A stretch of DNA of 64,000 nt, from NCBI GenBank assembly GCA_963664635.1, contig OY761542.1:3782001-3846000 (forward strand), given 5' to 3'. Position numbers and translations under genes: made by a program. A model generated the notes under the pieces. The model had not been told where the DNA came from. It made no database searches and was given only the letters and a program-made list of their open reading frames with translations. The DNA comes from VXNE01 sp963664635. Lineage in GTDB: Bacteria > Pseudomonadota > Gammaproteobacteria > Pseudomonadales > Azotimanducaceae. This document shows, piece after piece, positions 9,001 through 17,721 of this stretch (its first letter is position 1; each line of letters opens with the position of its first letter).

Positions 9001-9927
9001 CACGTTCGTCGCAAGGATGACCCGCGGGTCCGCGGCGGGCCGGCTGTCGAAGATCCGCGCCTGTTCCCGCGCCGGCAGGCGCGAGTAGAGCGGCAGCACC
9101 TCGTAGCGGTCGCGGTAGGCGCGCCGGAGCCGCTGCGAGGTCTCCAGGATCTCCCGCTCGCCGGGCAGGAACACCAGCACGTCGCGGGCCGCGGCGCGGG
9201 ACTTGCGGCCGGCGATCTCGTCGAGGCAGGCCGCGATGGGGTCGGGATCGTCCTCCGCGTCGCGCCACACGACGTCGACCGGATACCCGCGGCCGCCGAC
9301 GGACACCACCGGCGCGCCGTCGAAGTGCCGCTGGAACGCTTCCACGTCGATGGTCGCGGAGGTGACGATCAGCTTGAGGTCGCGGCGGCGGCGCAGCAAC
9401 TGCTTCGCGTAGCCGACCAGGAAGTCGATGTTGAGGCTGCGTTCGTGGGCCTCGTCGAGGATCAGCGTGTCGTAGGCCGCCAGCCGCCGGTCGTGCTGGA
9501 TCTCCGCCAGCAGCAGGCCGTCCGTCAGCACCTTGACGAGGGTCTCCTCGGACCACGCCCGGGAGAAGCGCACGGCGAACCCCACCTGCCCGCCGAGCGG
9601 CACCTGGAGTTCCTGCGCGATGCGGGCCGCCACCGTCCGGGCCGCGAGGCGTCGCGGCTGGGTGTGCGCGATCATGCCGCGCACGCCGCGGCCGGCCGCG
9701 AGACAGGCCTTGGGCAACTGGGTGGTCTTGCCCGAGCCCGTCTCCCCGGCCACGATGACGACGGGGTGCGCGCGGATGCACTCGACGATCTCGTCGATGT
9801 GGGCGGAGATCGGCAGCTCCGGCGGGTACGTCAGCGCCGGCAGCCGTTCCGCGCGGCGGGCGATCGCGGCGGCGTCAGGGGGGCGGGGGCGCTGCCCGCC
9901 CCTCCGGGCGGGGCGTTCCGGGTTCAT
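6004..9927 (-). CDS. hrpA: ATP-dependent RNA helicase HrpA
   Basis: A 1307-residue DEAH-box helicase, the full length of the HrpA family, acting on structured RNA and stalled ribosomes in the cytosol. Motif I is GETGSGKTTQLPK near residue 60, motif II LDEAHERS, motif III SATIDVEAF; helicase C with QRKGRCGRVAPG, then HA2 and OB domains, and a long C-terminal DUF3418 region ending RVFEPLERRAGL. The start ATG at 9927 gives MNPERPARRGGQRP and leaves the motor domain intact. An insert near residues 627-660 is built of an 8-residue unit AGGAGAKA, absent from typical HrpA, and lies between domains. It is a single-gene unit downstream of the vwa gene and separated from it by hairpin repeats. Confidence 0.95.
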   Translation of the reverse strand: MNPERPARRGGQRPRPPDAAAIARRAERLPALTYPPELPISAHIDEIVECIRAHPVVIVAGETGSGKTTQLPKACLAAGRGVRGMIAHTQPRRLAARTVAARIAQELQVPLGGQVGFAVRFSRAWSEETLVKVLTDGLLLAEIQHDRRLAAYDTLILDEAHERSLNIDFLVGYAKQLLRRRRDLKLIVTSATIDVEAFQRHFDGAPVVSVGGRGYPVDVVWRDAEDDPDPIAACLDEIAGRKSRAAARDVLVFLPGEREILETSQRLRRAYRDRYEVLPLYSRLPAREQARIFDSRPAADPRVILATNVAETSVTVPNVGYVIDSGLARISRYSFRSKIQRLPVEPISQASAEQRKGRCGRVAPGTCYRLYSEADFENRPRYTDPELTRTNLASVVLQMRAFGLGDVSRFPFIDPPDPRAVRDAVRGLQEFGALDGDRLTQIGRSMARLPVDPRLARMLIAASRTRCLREMLIVVSALAIQDPRERPPDRRQAADEAHARYAHPDSDFLAFVNLWNALEEAREELTRSAFRRHLERNHLSVFRVAEWRSLHRQLLLAARTLGMRLNAAAADYAAVHRALLAGSLGFVGLHDEARVYQGARNLKFRIFPGSVLARKGARRDAGEAGGAGARGAGGAGAKAAGGAGAKAAGGAGAKAAGGAGAKWVVAAEIAETGQTYARCVARVEARWVEEAAPALLRRTHSEPHWDPRRGEPMAFERATLYGLPVVERRAVRLAPIDPPAARELFVRHALVGGADGVVRSGRHPRPAFLDANLALVRRIVELQARGRRADVLADADAQTDFYLERLPEAVSSVASLTAWLARAEPAAVARLAMTEADLMARTDVVAADADYPSVLPCDGLELPLKYRFAPGEPDDGVSVRIDLGVLPHLGQGPLDWLVPGFFEQKCVALLKALPKSVRRRLAPVPDKARELTAFLLRPERYRQGSLLTALAERLEADYGVAVGAGDWRPDAIAPFLRLNVQVRGARGRIVDQDRDLEGLQRRLLARVERGAEAARERYERRGLTTFPDDGVPETLTVDGRAGRVVAYPALRDDGDRVDLVLLTHRSSQRATNRRGYSRMALLADRGRTRRLRRNIEAERTMALHYATLGPRTRLVDELLLAAAWTCLFDGAALPATPREFERALAAGGAGLASACGAVVDASRAILAHRFEAVRAIATLESPAFRASREDMAADVARLVPADFPNRIPSERLADVPRYLDAIVYRATHLQGRVQRDIDSSEEAARWAARLYALDEALPGTAEIAAARYLVEEYRVALFSQPIGTREKVSATRLARVFEPLERRAGLR
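7952..8047 (-). repeat. 24-bp tandem repeat inside hrpA (8-residue Ala/Gly/Lys unit)
   Basis: Three identical 24-bp units (7952-7975, 7976-7999, 8000-8023) and one degenerate unit (8024-8047) encode repeats of AGGAGAKA. Because the unit is a multiple of three, gain or loss of copies keeps hrpA in frame. It encodes a flexible basic linker. Confidence 0.85.
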
Positions 9928-10028
9928 GCACGAGGCCGGAAGGGTTGGGGACCGGCCGTGACGTCCCGCGGGGGATTCATGTCGGGGCCACGAGGGTCAG
10001 ACAAGGGCCGGGGAGAGGCGACCGCACG

Positions 10029-10109
10029 GGTCGGGGACGGGGACCACCAGGGTCCGGGACGGGCGACCACAAGGGTCCGGGACGGGCGACCACAAGGGTC
10101 GCCCCTACT
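10029..10109 (-). repeat. hairpin repeat cluster at the stop codon of the vwa gene
   Basis: Read on the minus strand, a GTAGGGGCG... hairpin (stem GGGCGACC paired with GGTCGCCC, five-base loop) begins exactly at the TAG stop of the VWA gene. Two exact 23-bp copies of one half follow at 10051-10073 and 10074-10096, with a degenerate copy at 10029-10050. Related hairpins occur at 50724-50748 and 50777-50801, again at gene ends. Likely a dispersed REP-like element or a transcript end/stability hairpin; there is no U-tract. Confidence 0.6.
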
Positions 10110-11271
10110 TGGAGAGGTGGTTCATGCCCTCTTCGAGACCGCGGATCGTCAGCGGGAACATGCGCCCGTCGACCAGTTCCTGGGTCATGCCCACGGAGGT
10201 CGAATACTCCCAGGTCTCCTGTGGCGTCGGATTGATCCACACCGTCTTGTCGTAGGCCTCGGTGAATCGGTCCATCCAGACCGCGCCCGGCTCCTCGTTC
10301 CAGTGCTCCACGCTGCCGCCCGAATGGGTGATCTCGTACGGGGCCATGGTCGCGTCGCCGACGAACACGCACTTGTAGTCGCGCGCGTACTTGTTGAGGA
10401 TGCCCCACGTCGGCAGGCGCTCGTTCATGCGGCGCCGGTTGTCCTTCCACACGGATTCGTAGATGAAGTTGTGGAAGTAGAAGCTTTCCATGTGCTTGAA
10501 CTCGGTGCGCGTGGCCGAAAACAGCTCCTCGCAGACCTTGACGTGGGCGTCCATGGACCCGCCGATGTCCAGAAACAGGAGCACCTTGACCGTGTTCCTG
10601 CGCTCCGGGCGCATGCGGATATCGAGCATCCCGCCGTTGTGGGCCGTCGACTGGATCGTGTTGTCCATGTCGAGCTCTTCTTCCCGGCCGGTGCGCGCGA
10701 ACTTGCGCAGACGCCGGAGCGCCATCTTGATGTTGCGCGTGCCGAGTTCGACGGAGTCGTCGAGGTTCTTGTACTGGCGCTGGTCCCACACCTTGCGGGC
10801 CTTCTTCTTCTTGCCGCGGCCGGGGCCGCCCGGACCGCGCTGGCCGGGGCGGTCGCCGTCGCCCTCCTCGCCCTCTTCGCCTTCCTCGCCCTCCCGGGCG
10901 CGCTGCTCCTCCTCTTCCCGGGCCTTCTGGAACGCCTCGATGAGCTTCTCCAGACCGCCCAGGGACTCGATCCGCTCGAGTTCCTCCGCGCTCAGCGCAC
11001 GCTCGAACTCGCGCCGCAGCCACTCGTCCGGGATGAGCGACTCGAGCAGTCCGTGCAGGTCCTCCAGCCCCTTGAAATAGGCTGCGAACGCCCGGTCGAA
11101 CTTGTCGTAGTGCTTCTCGTCCTTGCACATGCAGGTGCGGCTCAGGAGGTAGAAGTCATCGACGCTGGAGTACACCACCCGGTGTCGCATCGCATCGATC
11201 AGGTCGAGCAGTTCCCGGATGGTGACCGGGACCTTGTATTTGCGCAGCGTCAGGAAGAAGTTGATCAGCAT
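10105..11271 (-). CDS. VWA (CoxE-like) protein paired with MoxR ATPase
   Basis: A 388-residue protein of the VWA/CoxE-like group that works with MoxR AAA+ ATPases as a metal-dependent chaperone pair. Residues 1-130 are helical (MLINFFLTLRKYKVPVTIRELL). A charged linker (~130-165, EEGEEGEEGD then GKKKKARK) leads to a VWA domain from about 225: VKVLLFLDIGGSMDAH holds the MIDAS DxGxS, followed by FYFHNFIYESVW, VFVGDATMAPYEI and a Gly-rich end. It starts ATG at 11271, 15 bases after the upstream ATPase gene stops, so the two form an operon. The client is unknown; no cox or metal-cofactor genes are adjacent. The stop codon lies inside a hairpin repeat. Confidence 0.88.
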   Translation of the reverse strand: MLINFFLTLRKYKVPVTIRELLDLIDAMRHRVVYSSVDDFYLLSRTCMCKDEKHYDKFDRAFAAYFKGLEDLHGLLESLIPDEWLRREFERALSAEELERIESLGGLEKLIEAFQKAREEEEQRAREGEEGEEGEEGDGDRPGQRGPGGPGRGKKKKARKVWDQRQYKNLDDSVELGTRNIKMALRRLRKFARTGREEELDMDNTIQSTAHNGGMLDIRMRPERRNTVKVLLFLDIGGSMDAHVKVCEELFSATRTEFKHMESFYFHNFIYESVWKDNRRRMNERLPTWGILNKYARDYKCVFVGDATMAPYEITHSGGSVEHWNEEPGAVWMDRFTEAYDKTVWINPTPQETWEYSTSVGMTQELVDGRMFPLTIRGLEEGMNHLSK

Positions 11272-11286
11272 GGGTCGTTCCCCCGG

Positions 11287-12135
<849 letters not shown>

Positions 12136-12429
12136 TGAGTTTTCTCTTGCAGCGCGATGGTGTTTTCTAGCACGCCGCACCCCCGCCCCGGTCCCGCCGG
12201 GGGCTGACGACGACAGCGCGCAAGGGCGCTACTTTACCCGAAGGCTCGCCCGGAGGCACACCTCGGGGTCCAGACCAGACCGTCCCACGCGACGCGAGCG
12301 CGAGGGGCGCCGATGCCCGCGAGAAACAGGGTGGGGCGTTCCGCTCGCGAATGCAGGAGGGACTGGCACGCATCCATGCGGCACCACGTCACCCCGGAGG
12401 CAATGGAAGAAGCCTTGCTTTCGAGCCGC

Positions 12430-12741
12430 TCATCCGGCCCGCGCCATCGCGTCGTCGGCCCTGAACGGGGCTTCCATCAGGTTCCACATGTCCTTGTGCC
12501 CGTATCCCCAGTACCCGACTGCGGGAACGACCAAGCCAGAGGCATCTTCCAAGCCGCCCGGGCCCGAGATCAAGCCGAGCTTCTTCGCGACGTCGAGAGC
12601 GCCCACACCGGCGGGGGCCGACACCACCCAGACGTGCCCTTGCACGAGTTCGTAGCTGTCGGGGAAGAGGTCGGCAACCTCGATCTTGAAGGGCGCATCG
12701 CCATCGTCCATTTTGGCAGCCACCACAAAGCAGTTCCTCAT
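12430..12741 (-). CDS. small uncharacterised protein
   Basis: A 103-residue protein I cannot assign. It starts at ATG 12741 (MRNCFVVAAKMDDGDAPF) behind an excellent ribosome site (GGAGGAAGC), which argues it is real. Content looks protein-like: FKIEVADLFPDSYELVQGHVWVVSAP, a helix ALDVAKKLGL, and aromatic-rich GYWGYGHKDMWNLMEAPFR near the C-terminus. No signal peptide, membrane segment or Cys cluster. It stands alone, with about 250 bp of non-coding DNA on each side. A role in stress or TA-like regulation cannot be inferred from what is here. Confidence 0.6.
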   Translation of the reverse strand: MRNCFVVAAKMDDGDAPFKIEVADLFPDSYELVQGHVWVVSAPAGVGALDVAKKLGLISGPGGLEDASGLVVPAVGYWGYGHKDMWNLMEAPFRADDAMARAG

Positions 12742-12850
12742 GCTTCCTCCAGCGCGCGGGCGCAACTCCCTCTGCGATCTGGTCTACGCTCCGTCTACGC
12801 TCCAAGGAGCGCGCGTACGAAACGCACCGCCCATCCTGACGGTGGCTTCT

Positions 12851-12888
12851 AAGCCGTGCCCGAAAGCCGTGCCCGAAAGCCGTGCCCG
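12851..12888 (+). repeat. 13-bp tandem repeat, three copies, in the intergenic gap 12742-12996
   Basis: Three head-to-tail copies of AAGCCGTGCCCGA (last one 12 bases) lie in the 255-bp non-coding stretch upstream of the small gene. The rest of the gap shows nothing recognisable apart from a repeated CTACGCTCC at 12782-12800. Confidence 0.75.
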
Positions 12889-12996
12889 CCGCTCCACGAT
12901 CCGGCACGCCGTCGCAGACCATTCTCCGCGCGACCGGACGCCCGTCAAGAAACGAACCGGACACGCTGAAGCACCGGAAACTCGCGGGACACCACA

Positions 12997-13341
12997 CTAC
13001 CCTCTACCCCGCCGGCGCGCCGCGAGGCGCAGCAGCATGCGTGTCCCGAGGCCGATCAGGAAGACCGCCACCGCGGCCGCCGTCGCGAGCGCCAGCGTGC
13101 GCCCCACCACGCCGGGCTCGCCGTCGGGCTCGAACAGCGCCCGGAAGAGCAGGACGACGAAGGCGGGCGCGTAGTGGTCCGGGTCGTCCTGGAAGCGCCA
13201 GGGGATGAAGAACCAGGTCGCGGCAAGGAGCGGGGCCAGGACGCGGGCCCGGCGCCAGGGCCGCAGCGCGAAGAACAGGGCGACGCACACCCCGAGACCC
13301 GCCGCGCCGACGACGATCCAGGCGACGGTGTAGTCGGTCAT
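12997..13341 (-). CDS. small inner-membrane protein linked to ycgN
   Basis: A 114-residue protein with three probable membrane helices: residues ~7-27 (VAWIVVGAAGLGVCVALFFA), ~33-48 and ~80-102 (TLALATAAAVAVFLIGLG), and a basic tail RLAARRRGRG. The ATG overlaps the ycgN stop as ATGA, so it is translated by coupling. A similarly placed membrane protein follows rnd and ycgN in some Pseudomonas-like genomes, which supports a conserved but unknown role. It is the last gene of the dnaX-ybaB-recR-rnd-ycgN run. Confidence 0.75.
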   Translation of the reverse strand: MTDYTVAWIVVGAAGLGVCVALFFALRPWRRARVLAPLLAATWFFIPWRFQDDPDHYAPAFVVLLFRALFEPDGEPGVVGRTLALATAAAVAVFLIGLGTRMLLRLAARRRGRG

Positions 13342-13826
13342 GTCTCCTCGCGCGGCTCCCCGGGCGCAGGCTCCGCGGCCAGGCCCACCCACGTCACGAC
13401 GTGGTGCTCGAGTTCGTCCGGGTGGATGCCGTCCTCCGAAAGGACCTTGCCGGCGACGCTGATGCCCGCCGCGTGGACGGTGGCGGGGTCCCCCGATACC
13501 AGGGGGTGCCACCAGGCGAGACCGCGCCCTTCGTCGATTCTGCGGTAGGCGCACGTGGCGGGCATGAAGGCCAGCGAGCCGATGTTGTCCGCGTCGACAT
13601 GGACGCAGTTCGGCTCCACCTCGTGGCGCTCCCGATAACGCGTGCAGCGGCAGTCGTCGTGGTCCAGGAAACGGCACACGACCGCGGTGTGGTGGATCTC
13701 GCCGGTGGAGTCGTCCTTGAGCTTGACCATGCAGCAGCGTCCGCAACCGTCGCAGAGCGACTCCCACTCGTCGTGGGACATCTCCGCCAGGGGCTTCGTC
13801 TCCCAGAACCGCGCGCGGGCCGTCAT
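13338..13826 (-). CDS. ycgN: YcgN/UPF0260 cysteine-cluster protein
   Basis: A 162-residue UPF0260 protein, a cytosolic Cys-rich family related to the CxxCxxCC zinc/iron-binding group. The cluster CDGCGRCCMVKLKDD near residue 22 plus later cysteines (VVCRFLDHDDCRCTRYRER, NCVH, ATCAYR) are the signature. Start ATG at 13826 (MTARARFWETKPLAEM) overlaps the rnd stop as ATGA; an upstream in-frame extension to 13931 reads rnd in another frame. The biochemical role is not established. Its linkage to rnd is a common gammaproteobacterial arrangement. Confidence 0.9.
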   Translation of the reverse strand: MTARARFWETKPLAEMSHDEWESLCDGCGRCCMVKLKDDSTGEIHHTAVVCRFLDHDDCRCTRYRERHEVEPNCVHVDADNIGSLAFMPATCAYRRIDEGRGLAWWHPLVSGDPATVHAAGISVAGKVLSEDGIHPDELEHHVVTWVGLAAEPAPGEPREET

Positions 13827-14911
13827 CGCAAACCCGCCCGCAGCAACTCCGCGAAGCGCTCGCCGACGAGGTCCAGGCGCCACCGGAGCGAACCCGGTAG
13901 TTCGCGGTAGTCCCGGAAGTGCCGTACGCACGCCTCGAGCACCCGGCGCCGCGCCAGCAGTTCCGGCGCGATGCCGAGGGCCTCGGCGCGGGCGCGGGCA
14001 CAGTCCCGCATGGCCTTGAGGACCCCGCCCTCGCGCGGCGACAGGGGCGGCGCCGGCACCGGCGGGTCGTCCTCCCGCAGCCCCTCGGCATGGGCGCGCA
14101 GCAGGTCGTCCGCGTAGCGCCGCGCGATGCCCTTCGGCAGTATCCCGAACACCAGCGCGCGCGTCGGCGACGGGGATTCGGCAAGTGCGAGCAGGTGCTC
14201 GTCGCGCACGGTGCGCGCCCGCGGCACGTCACGGCGCCGGGCCTCCGCCTCGCGCCACGCGGACAGCCGCCGCAACGCCGCAAGCTGGCGCGGCGCCAGG
14301 CGCCAGGCGCGCTTCATGCCCAGGTAATAGTCCTCCGGATCGGCGTCCGGGCGGTCGAGGACGCTCCTCATCTCGTCCTCGAACCACTTGAGCCGGCCGG
14401 CGTCGACGAGCTGCTCGCGCATGCGCTCCCACAGCTCCCGGAGGTGCGCGACGTCGGCGCGCGCATAGTCGAGCTGGGCCTCCGAGAGCGGGCGGCGCAG
14501 CCAGTTCGAGCGCGTCTGCTGCTTGGGCAGGTCGACGCCGAGATAGCGCTCGACGAGCGCCGCGTAGCTCTTGCCGAACTCGGGGGTCACGAATGCGTGG
14601 GCCACCTGCGTATCCACCAGGGTGGCCGGCCGCACCCCGAGGTGACACTCGAACACTTCGAGATCCTCCGAACAGGAATGCATGATCTTCGTCACGCCCG
14701 GATTCTCGAGCAGCCGGCGCAGCCCTGCAAAGCTCTGGTCCGTGCCGGCGTCGACCAGGCCGACGCCGCCGTCCCCGGCCACCTGGTACAGCGCGGCGAT
14801 GGGATAGAAGGTGCTCTCGCGCATGAACTCGGTGTCGAGCCCCACGAGGGCGCCGCACCCGCGCGCGAACGCGTCGAGTTCGGCGTCGGTTTCGAGGAGG
14901 ACGTCGGGCAT
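13823..14911 (-). CDS. rnd: ribonuclease D
   Basis: A 3'-5' exoribonuclease trimming tRNA and other small RNA ends. The DEDD catalytic residues are visible: LDTEFMRESTFYPIAALYQ near residue 25, IMHSCSEDLEVFE, and YARADVAHLRELW. HRDC-type helical domains follow (ALRRLSAWREAEARRRDVPRARTVRDEHLLALA). Start ATG at 14911 (MPDVLLETDAELDAF) has an AGGGAG ribosome site nine bases upstream; the longer frame to 14974 is weaker. 362 residues, normal for the family. It sits 31 bp after recR and overlaps ycgN. Confidence 0.94.
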   Translation of the reverse strand: MPDVLLETDAELDAFARGCGALVGLDTEFMRESTFYPIAALYQVAGDGGVGLVDAGTDQSFAGLRRLLENPGVTKIMHSCSEDLEVFECHLGVRPATLVDTQVAHAFVTPEFGKSYAALVERYLGVDLPKQQTRSNWLRRPLSEAQLDYARADVAHLRELWERMREQLVDAGRLKWFEDEMRSVLDRPDADPEDYYLGMKRAWRLAPRQLAALRRLSAWREAEARRRDVPRARTVRDEHLLALAESPSPTRALVFGILPKGIARRYADDLLRAHAEGLREDDPPVPAPPLSPREGGVLKAMRDCARARAEALGIAPELLARRRVLEACVRHFRDYRELPGSLRWRLDLVGERFAELLRAGLR

Positions 14912-14942
14912 GCCGTGTGCTCCCTGTGCCGGCATCCGGCCG

Positions 14943-15545
14943 TCAGGCGATCGAGCGCCGTCCGCGTAGTGCATGGGCGATCGTGCCTCCGTCGATGTAC
15001 TCGAGTTCCCCGCCGAGCGGGACCCCGTGGGCGATGCGCGACAGGCGCGCCGAGGTGGCCGCGAGGGCCTCGCCGATGTAGTGGGCGGTCGCTTCGCCCT
15101 CCACCGTCGGGTTGGTCGCCAGGATGACTTCCTCGACGCCCCGGGCGCGCACGCGTTCGGCGAGGTCGGTCAGGCCGAGTTCGATGGGGCCGACGCCCTC
15201 GATCGGCGACAGCCGCCCGTGCAGCACGTAATAGCGGCCCGTGTAGCCGCCGGCCTGCTCGATGGCGATCACGTCCACGGGCGATTCCACGATGCAGAGC
15301 AGCCGCGCGTCCCGCTTCGGGTTCGCGCAGAGGGCGCACAACTCGGTTTCGCAGAGCGTGCGGCACTCCCGGCACCGCGTCACTTCCGTCACCGCCGCCG
15401 ACAGGGCGCCCGCCAGCGCCGCGCCTCCCTCCCGGTTGTGCTGCAGCACGTGGAGCGCCATGCGCGTCGCCCACTTCGGCCCGACGCCCGGCAGCATCTG
15501 CAGGGCGTCGATCAGGCGGTCGATGAGGGGGCTGACGCGTATCAA
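14943..15545 (-). CDS. recR: recombination mediator protein RecR
   Basis: RecR loads RecA with RecF/RecO at gaps. The 200-residue product has the helix-hairpin-helix LIDALQMLPGVGPKWATRMALH, a four-Cys zinc finger (CRECRTLCETELCALC at ~58-73), and a Toprim domain (LLCIVESPVDVIAIEQAG, LSPIEGVGP, ILATNPTVEGEATA) and the usual end GGELEYIDGGTIAHAL. The start is TTG at 15545, forming a TTGA overlap with the ybaB stop. The dnaX-ybaB-recR order is conserved across many bacteria. Confidence 0.96.
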   Translation of the reverse strand: MIRVSPLIDRLIDALQMLPGVGPKWATRMALHVLQHNREGGAALAGALSAAVTEVTRCRECRTLCETELCALCANPKRDARLLCIVESPVDVIAIEQAGGYTGRYYVLHGRLSPIEGVGPIELGLTDLAERVRARGVEEVILATNPTVEGEATAHYIGEALAATSARLSRIAHGVPLGGELEYIDGGTIAHALRGRRSIA

Positions 15546-15871
15546 ATCGGCAGGTTGAAACCGGGCGGCAGCCCGAGACTGCGCGCGAAATCCGACATCT
15601 TGTCCTTCTGCGCGCCGGCCACGCGGCGCGCGGCGTCCGTGATGGCGGCCGCCAGCAGGTCCTCGAGCAGGTCGCGATCCTCGTTCACGAGGGACCGGTC
15701 GATGTGCACCGCACGGGCCTCGTAGCGCCCGTTCAGCGTCACCGTGACCAGGCCCGCGCCGCTCTCGCCGGTGACCTCCTCCTGCGCAAGTTCTTCCTGC
15801 GCCTCGGCGAGGCGGGACTGCACCTTCTGGGCCTGCTTCATCAGGTCGCCCAGGCCTTTCAAACCGTCCAC
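15542..15871 (-). CDS. ybaB: nucleoid-associated protein YbaB/EbfC
   Basis: A 109-residue dimeric DNA-binding protein. It opens MDGLKGLGDLMKQAQKVQSRL, continues with a charged coiled helix AEAQEELAQEEVTGESGAGLV and ends LGLPPGFNLPI, all typical of EbfC. The start codon is GTG at 15871, 19 bases after the dnaX stop. It is often co-transcribed with dnaX and recR, as here. Confidence 0.95.
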   Translation of the reverse strand: MDGLKGLGDLMKQAQKVQSRLAEAQEELAQEEVTGESGAGLVTVTLNGRYEARAVHIDRSLVNEDRDLLEDLLAAAITDAARRVAGAQKDKMSDFARSLGLPPGFNLPI

Positions 15872-15890
15872 ATCCGTTCCCTTTGCTCGT

Positions 15891-17672
15891 TCAGGGGCCC
15901 GCCGGGTCGCTCGTCGGGGGGCCTGAGGGGTCGCTCGTTAGGGGGCCTGACGGCCCGACGGATTCGGGCCGACCGTCAAAGCGCACGAGCAGGTCGCGCA
16001 CATTGGCGTCGGCGAGAAAAGAGGCCTCGGCGGCCTTCTGCCGCTCGTCCGCGAGGCGCCGTTCGCGCGCCGCCGGAGTCTCCGACGGCGGCGTGCCGAT
16101 CGAGATGACGACCCGTACGTCCCGGCCGACGAAGTCGCAGATCGCGCGCCGCACCTCCGCGCGCCGATTGTCGCCGCCGACGAGCGTATCGTGCGCCTCG
16201 TCCAGCACCAACTCCCAGGCCGTCGCCGTGCGCACGACCGGTACGCTGTTCGCGAGCACGAGCGCCGTTATCCCCTGCACGCCCATCGCCGCAACCAGCT
16301 CGTGCCAGGGCGTTTCGTCCGCGTGGCCCTGCGCGGCGGCCACTGGCCCGGGCGCGTCGACGGCAGCGGGCGGCGGTGCTGCCGCCGCGTCGGCGGCGGG
16401 CGGTGTCGCTGGCGCGGGAATCGCCGGCGCGGCCGGTCCTGGCGCCGCGGCGCTCCCGGCAACGGGTGCGGGGGCGTCGCCCGTCGCCGCGCCGGACCGG
16501 GAAGCGGGTCCCGGGCGCGCGGCGCGGGCCGGTGCCCCGCCATCGGCCCGGGATCCGGCAGGCTTCTCCCCCGGCGCCGGGGGCACGGGCACGTTCTCGT
16601 CCGCGCCCGCCGGGCGGAACGCCAGCATGCGGATCAGCGTCATCTCGAAACCCACGCGCGGGTCCGGCGCGAACTGCAGGTCGCGCCCGCCCATGAGCGC
16701 GATCTGGTAGTAAAGCTGCACGTCCTCCGGGGCGATGCGGGACACGAACGGCTCCACCGCCGGAGGGGCCTCGCCCCCCACCGTCTGCACCATGGCCACG
16801 TCGTGCAGCGCGCGCTGCATGCTCGCGAGCACGTCGGCGAAGTCCGCGTTGCGCTCCGCCAGTTCCGCGGCGCACTGCAGGAGGCCCGGGCGGTCGCCCC
16901 GCGCGAGGGCTCCGAGGAGCGCGCCCACCTCGTCGCCGCGGACCGTGCCGAGCAGCGCCGCGACATCCTCTTCGCCGAGGGTTCCGCCGCCGAAGGCGAT
17001 CGCCTGGTCGGTGACCGACAGGGCATCGCGCATGCTGCCCTGGGCCGCCTCCGCGACGATGTCGAGCGCGGCCGGCTCGAACGACACGGCTTCCGCCTCG
17101 AGCACTTCCGCGAGGTGCGCCGCGATGCGCTCCGGCAGGATGTTCTTCAGGTGGAACTGCAGGCAGCGCGAGAGCACGGTGACCGGGACCTTCTTCGGGT
17201 CCGTGGTCGCGAGCAGGAACTTCACGTGCGGCGGCGGCTCCTCGAGCGTCTTCAGCAGCGCGTTGAAGCTCGACGCGGAGAGCATGTGCACCTCGTCGAT
17301 CAGGTACACCTTGAAACGCCCGCGGGACGGCAGGTACTGGACGTTGTCGAGCAGTTCCCGGGTGTCGTCGACGCGCGTGCGCGACGCGGCGTCCACCTCC
17401 ATCAGGTCGACGAAGCGGCCCTCGGCGATCTCGGTGCATGCGCCGCAGGTCCCGCACGGCTCCGCGCCGACCCCGGTCTCGCAGTTCAGGCACTTGGCGA
17501 ACGCCCGCGCCAGGGTGGTCTTGCCCACGCCCCGCGTGCCCGTGAACAGGTAGGCGTGATGCAGCCGGTCCGCGTCCAGGGCGTGGACGAGGGCGCGCAC
17601 GGCGTGGTCCTGTCCGACCACCTCGCCGAACGTGCGCGGCCGATACTTGCGGGCGAGGACCTGGTAGCTCAT
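15891..17672 (-). CDS. dnaX: DNA polymerase III subunits gamma/tau
   Basis: Clamp-loader ATPase of the replicase, 593 residues. It begins MSYQVLARKYRPRTFGEVVGQ and has Walker A GTRGVGKTTLARAF, a zinc motif (CLNCETGVGAEPCGTCGAC), DEVHMLSASSFNALLKTLEEPP and sensor SRCLQFHLK. The Pro/Ala-rich linker at ~395-470 leads to a tau C-terminal domain (WHELVAAMGVQGITALVLANS). I see no obvious A-run slippery site that would make a separate gamma form. The last ~20 residues are a degenerate repeat (GPLTSDPSGPPTSDPAGP). Start at 17672 is 49 bp from the divergent glycerophosphodiesterase gene. Confidence 0.96.
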   Translation of the reverse strand: MSYQVLARKYRPRTFGEVVGQDHAVRALVHALDADRLHHAYLFTGTRGVGKTTLARAFAKCLNCETGVGAEPCGTCGACTEIAEGRFVDLMEVDAASRTRVDDTRELLDNVQYLPSRGRFKVYLIDEVHMLSASSFNALLKTLEEPPPHVKFLLATTDPKKVPVTVLSRCLQFHLKNILPERIAAHLAEVLEAEAVSFEPAALDIVAEAAQGSMRDALSVTDQAIAFGGGTLGEEDVAALLGTVRGDEVGALLGALARGDRPGLLQCAAELAERNADFADVLASMQRALHDVAMVQTVGGEAPPAVEPFVSRIAPEDVQLYYQIALMGGRDLQFAPDPRVGFEMTLIRMLAFRPAGADENVPVPPAPGEKPAGSRADGGAPARAARPGPASRSGAATGDAPAPVAGSAAAPGPAAPAIPAPATPPAADAAAAPPPAAVDAPGPVAAAQGHADETPWHELVAAMGVQGITALVLANSVPVVRTATAWELVLDEAHDTLVGGDNRRAEVRRAICDFVGRDVRVVISIGTPPSETPAARERRLADERQKAAEASFLADANVRDLLVRFDGRPESVGPSGPLTSDPSGPPTSDPAGP

Positions 17673-17721
17673 GGGTGCCCCGCATTGTAGCCGCAGATGG
17701 AACGAACGATGATGGGACGTC

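Noticed and set aside
10029..10109. A CRISPR array
   Set aside because: The 22-23-bp units are adjacent without unique spacers and form a hairpin at a gene end.
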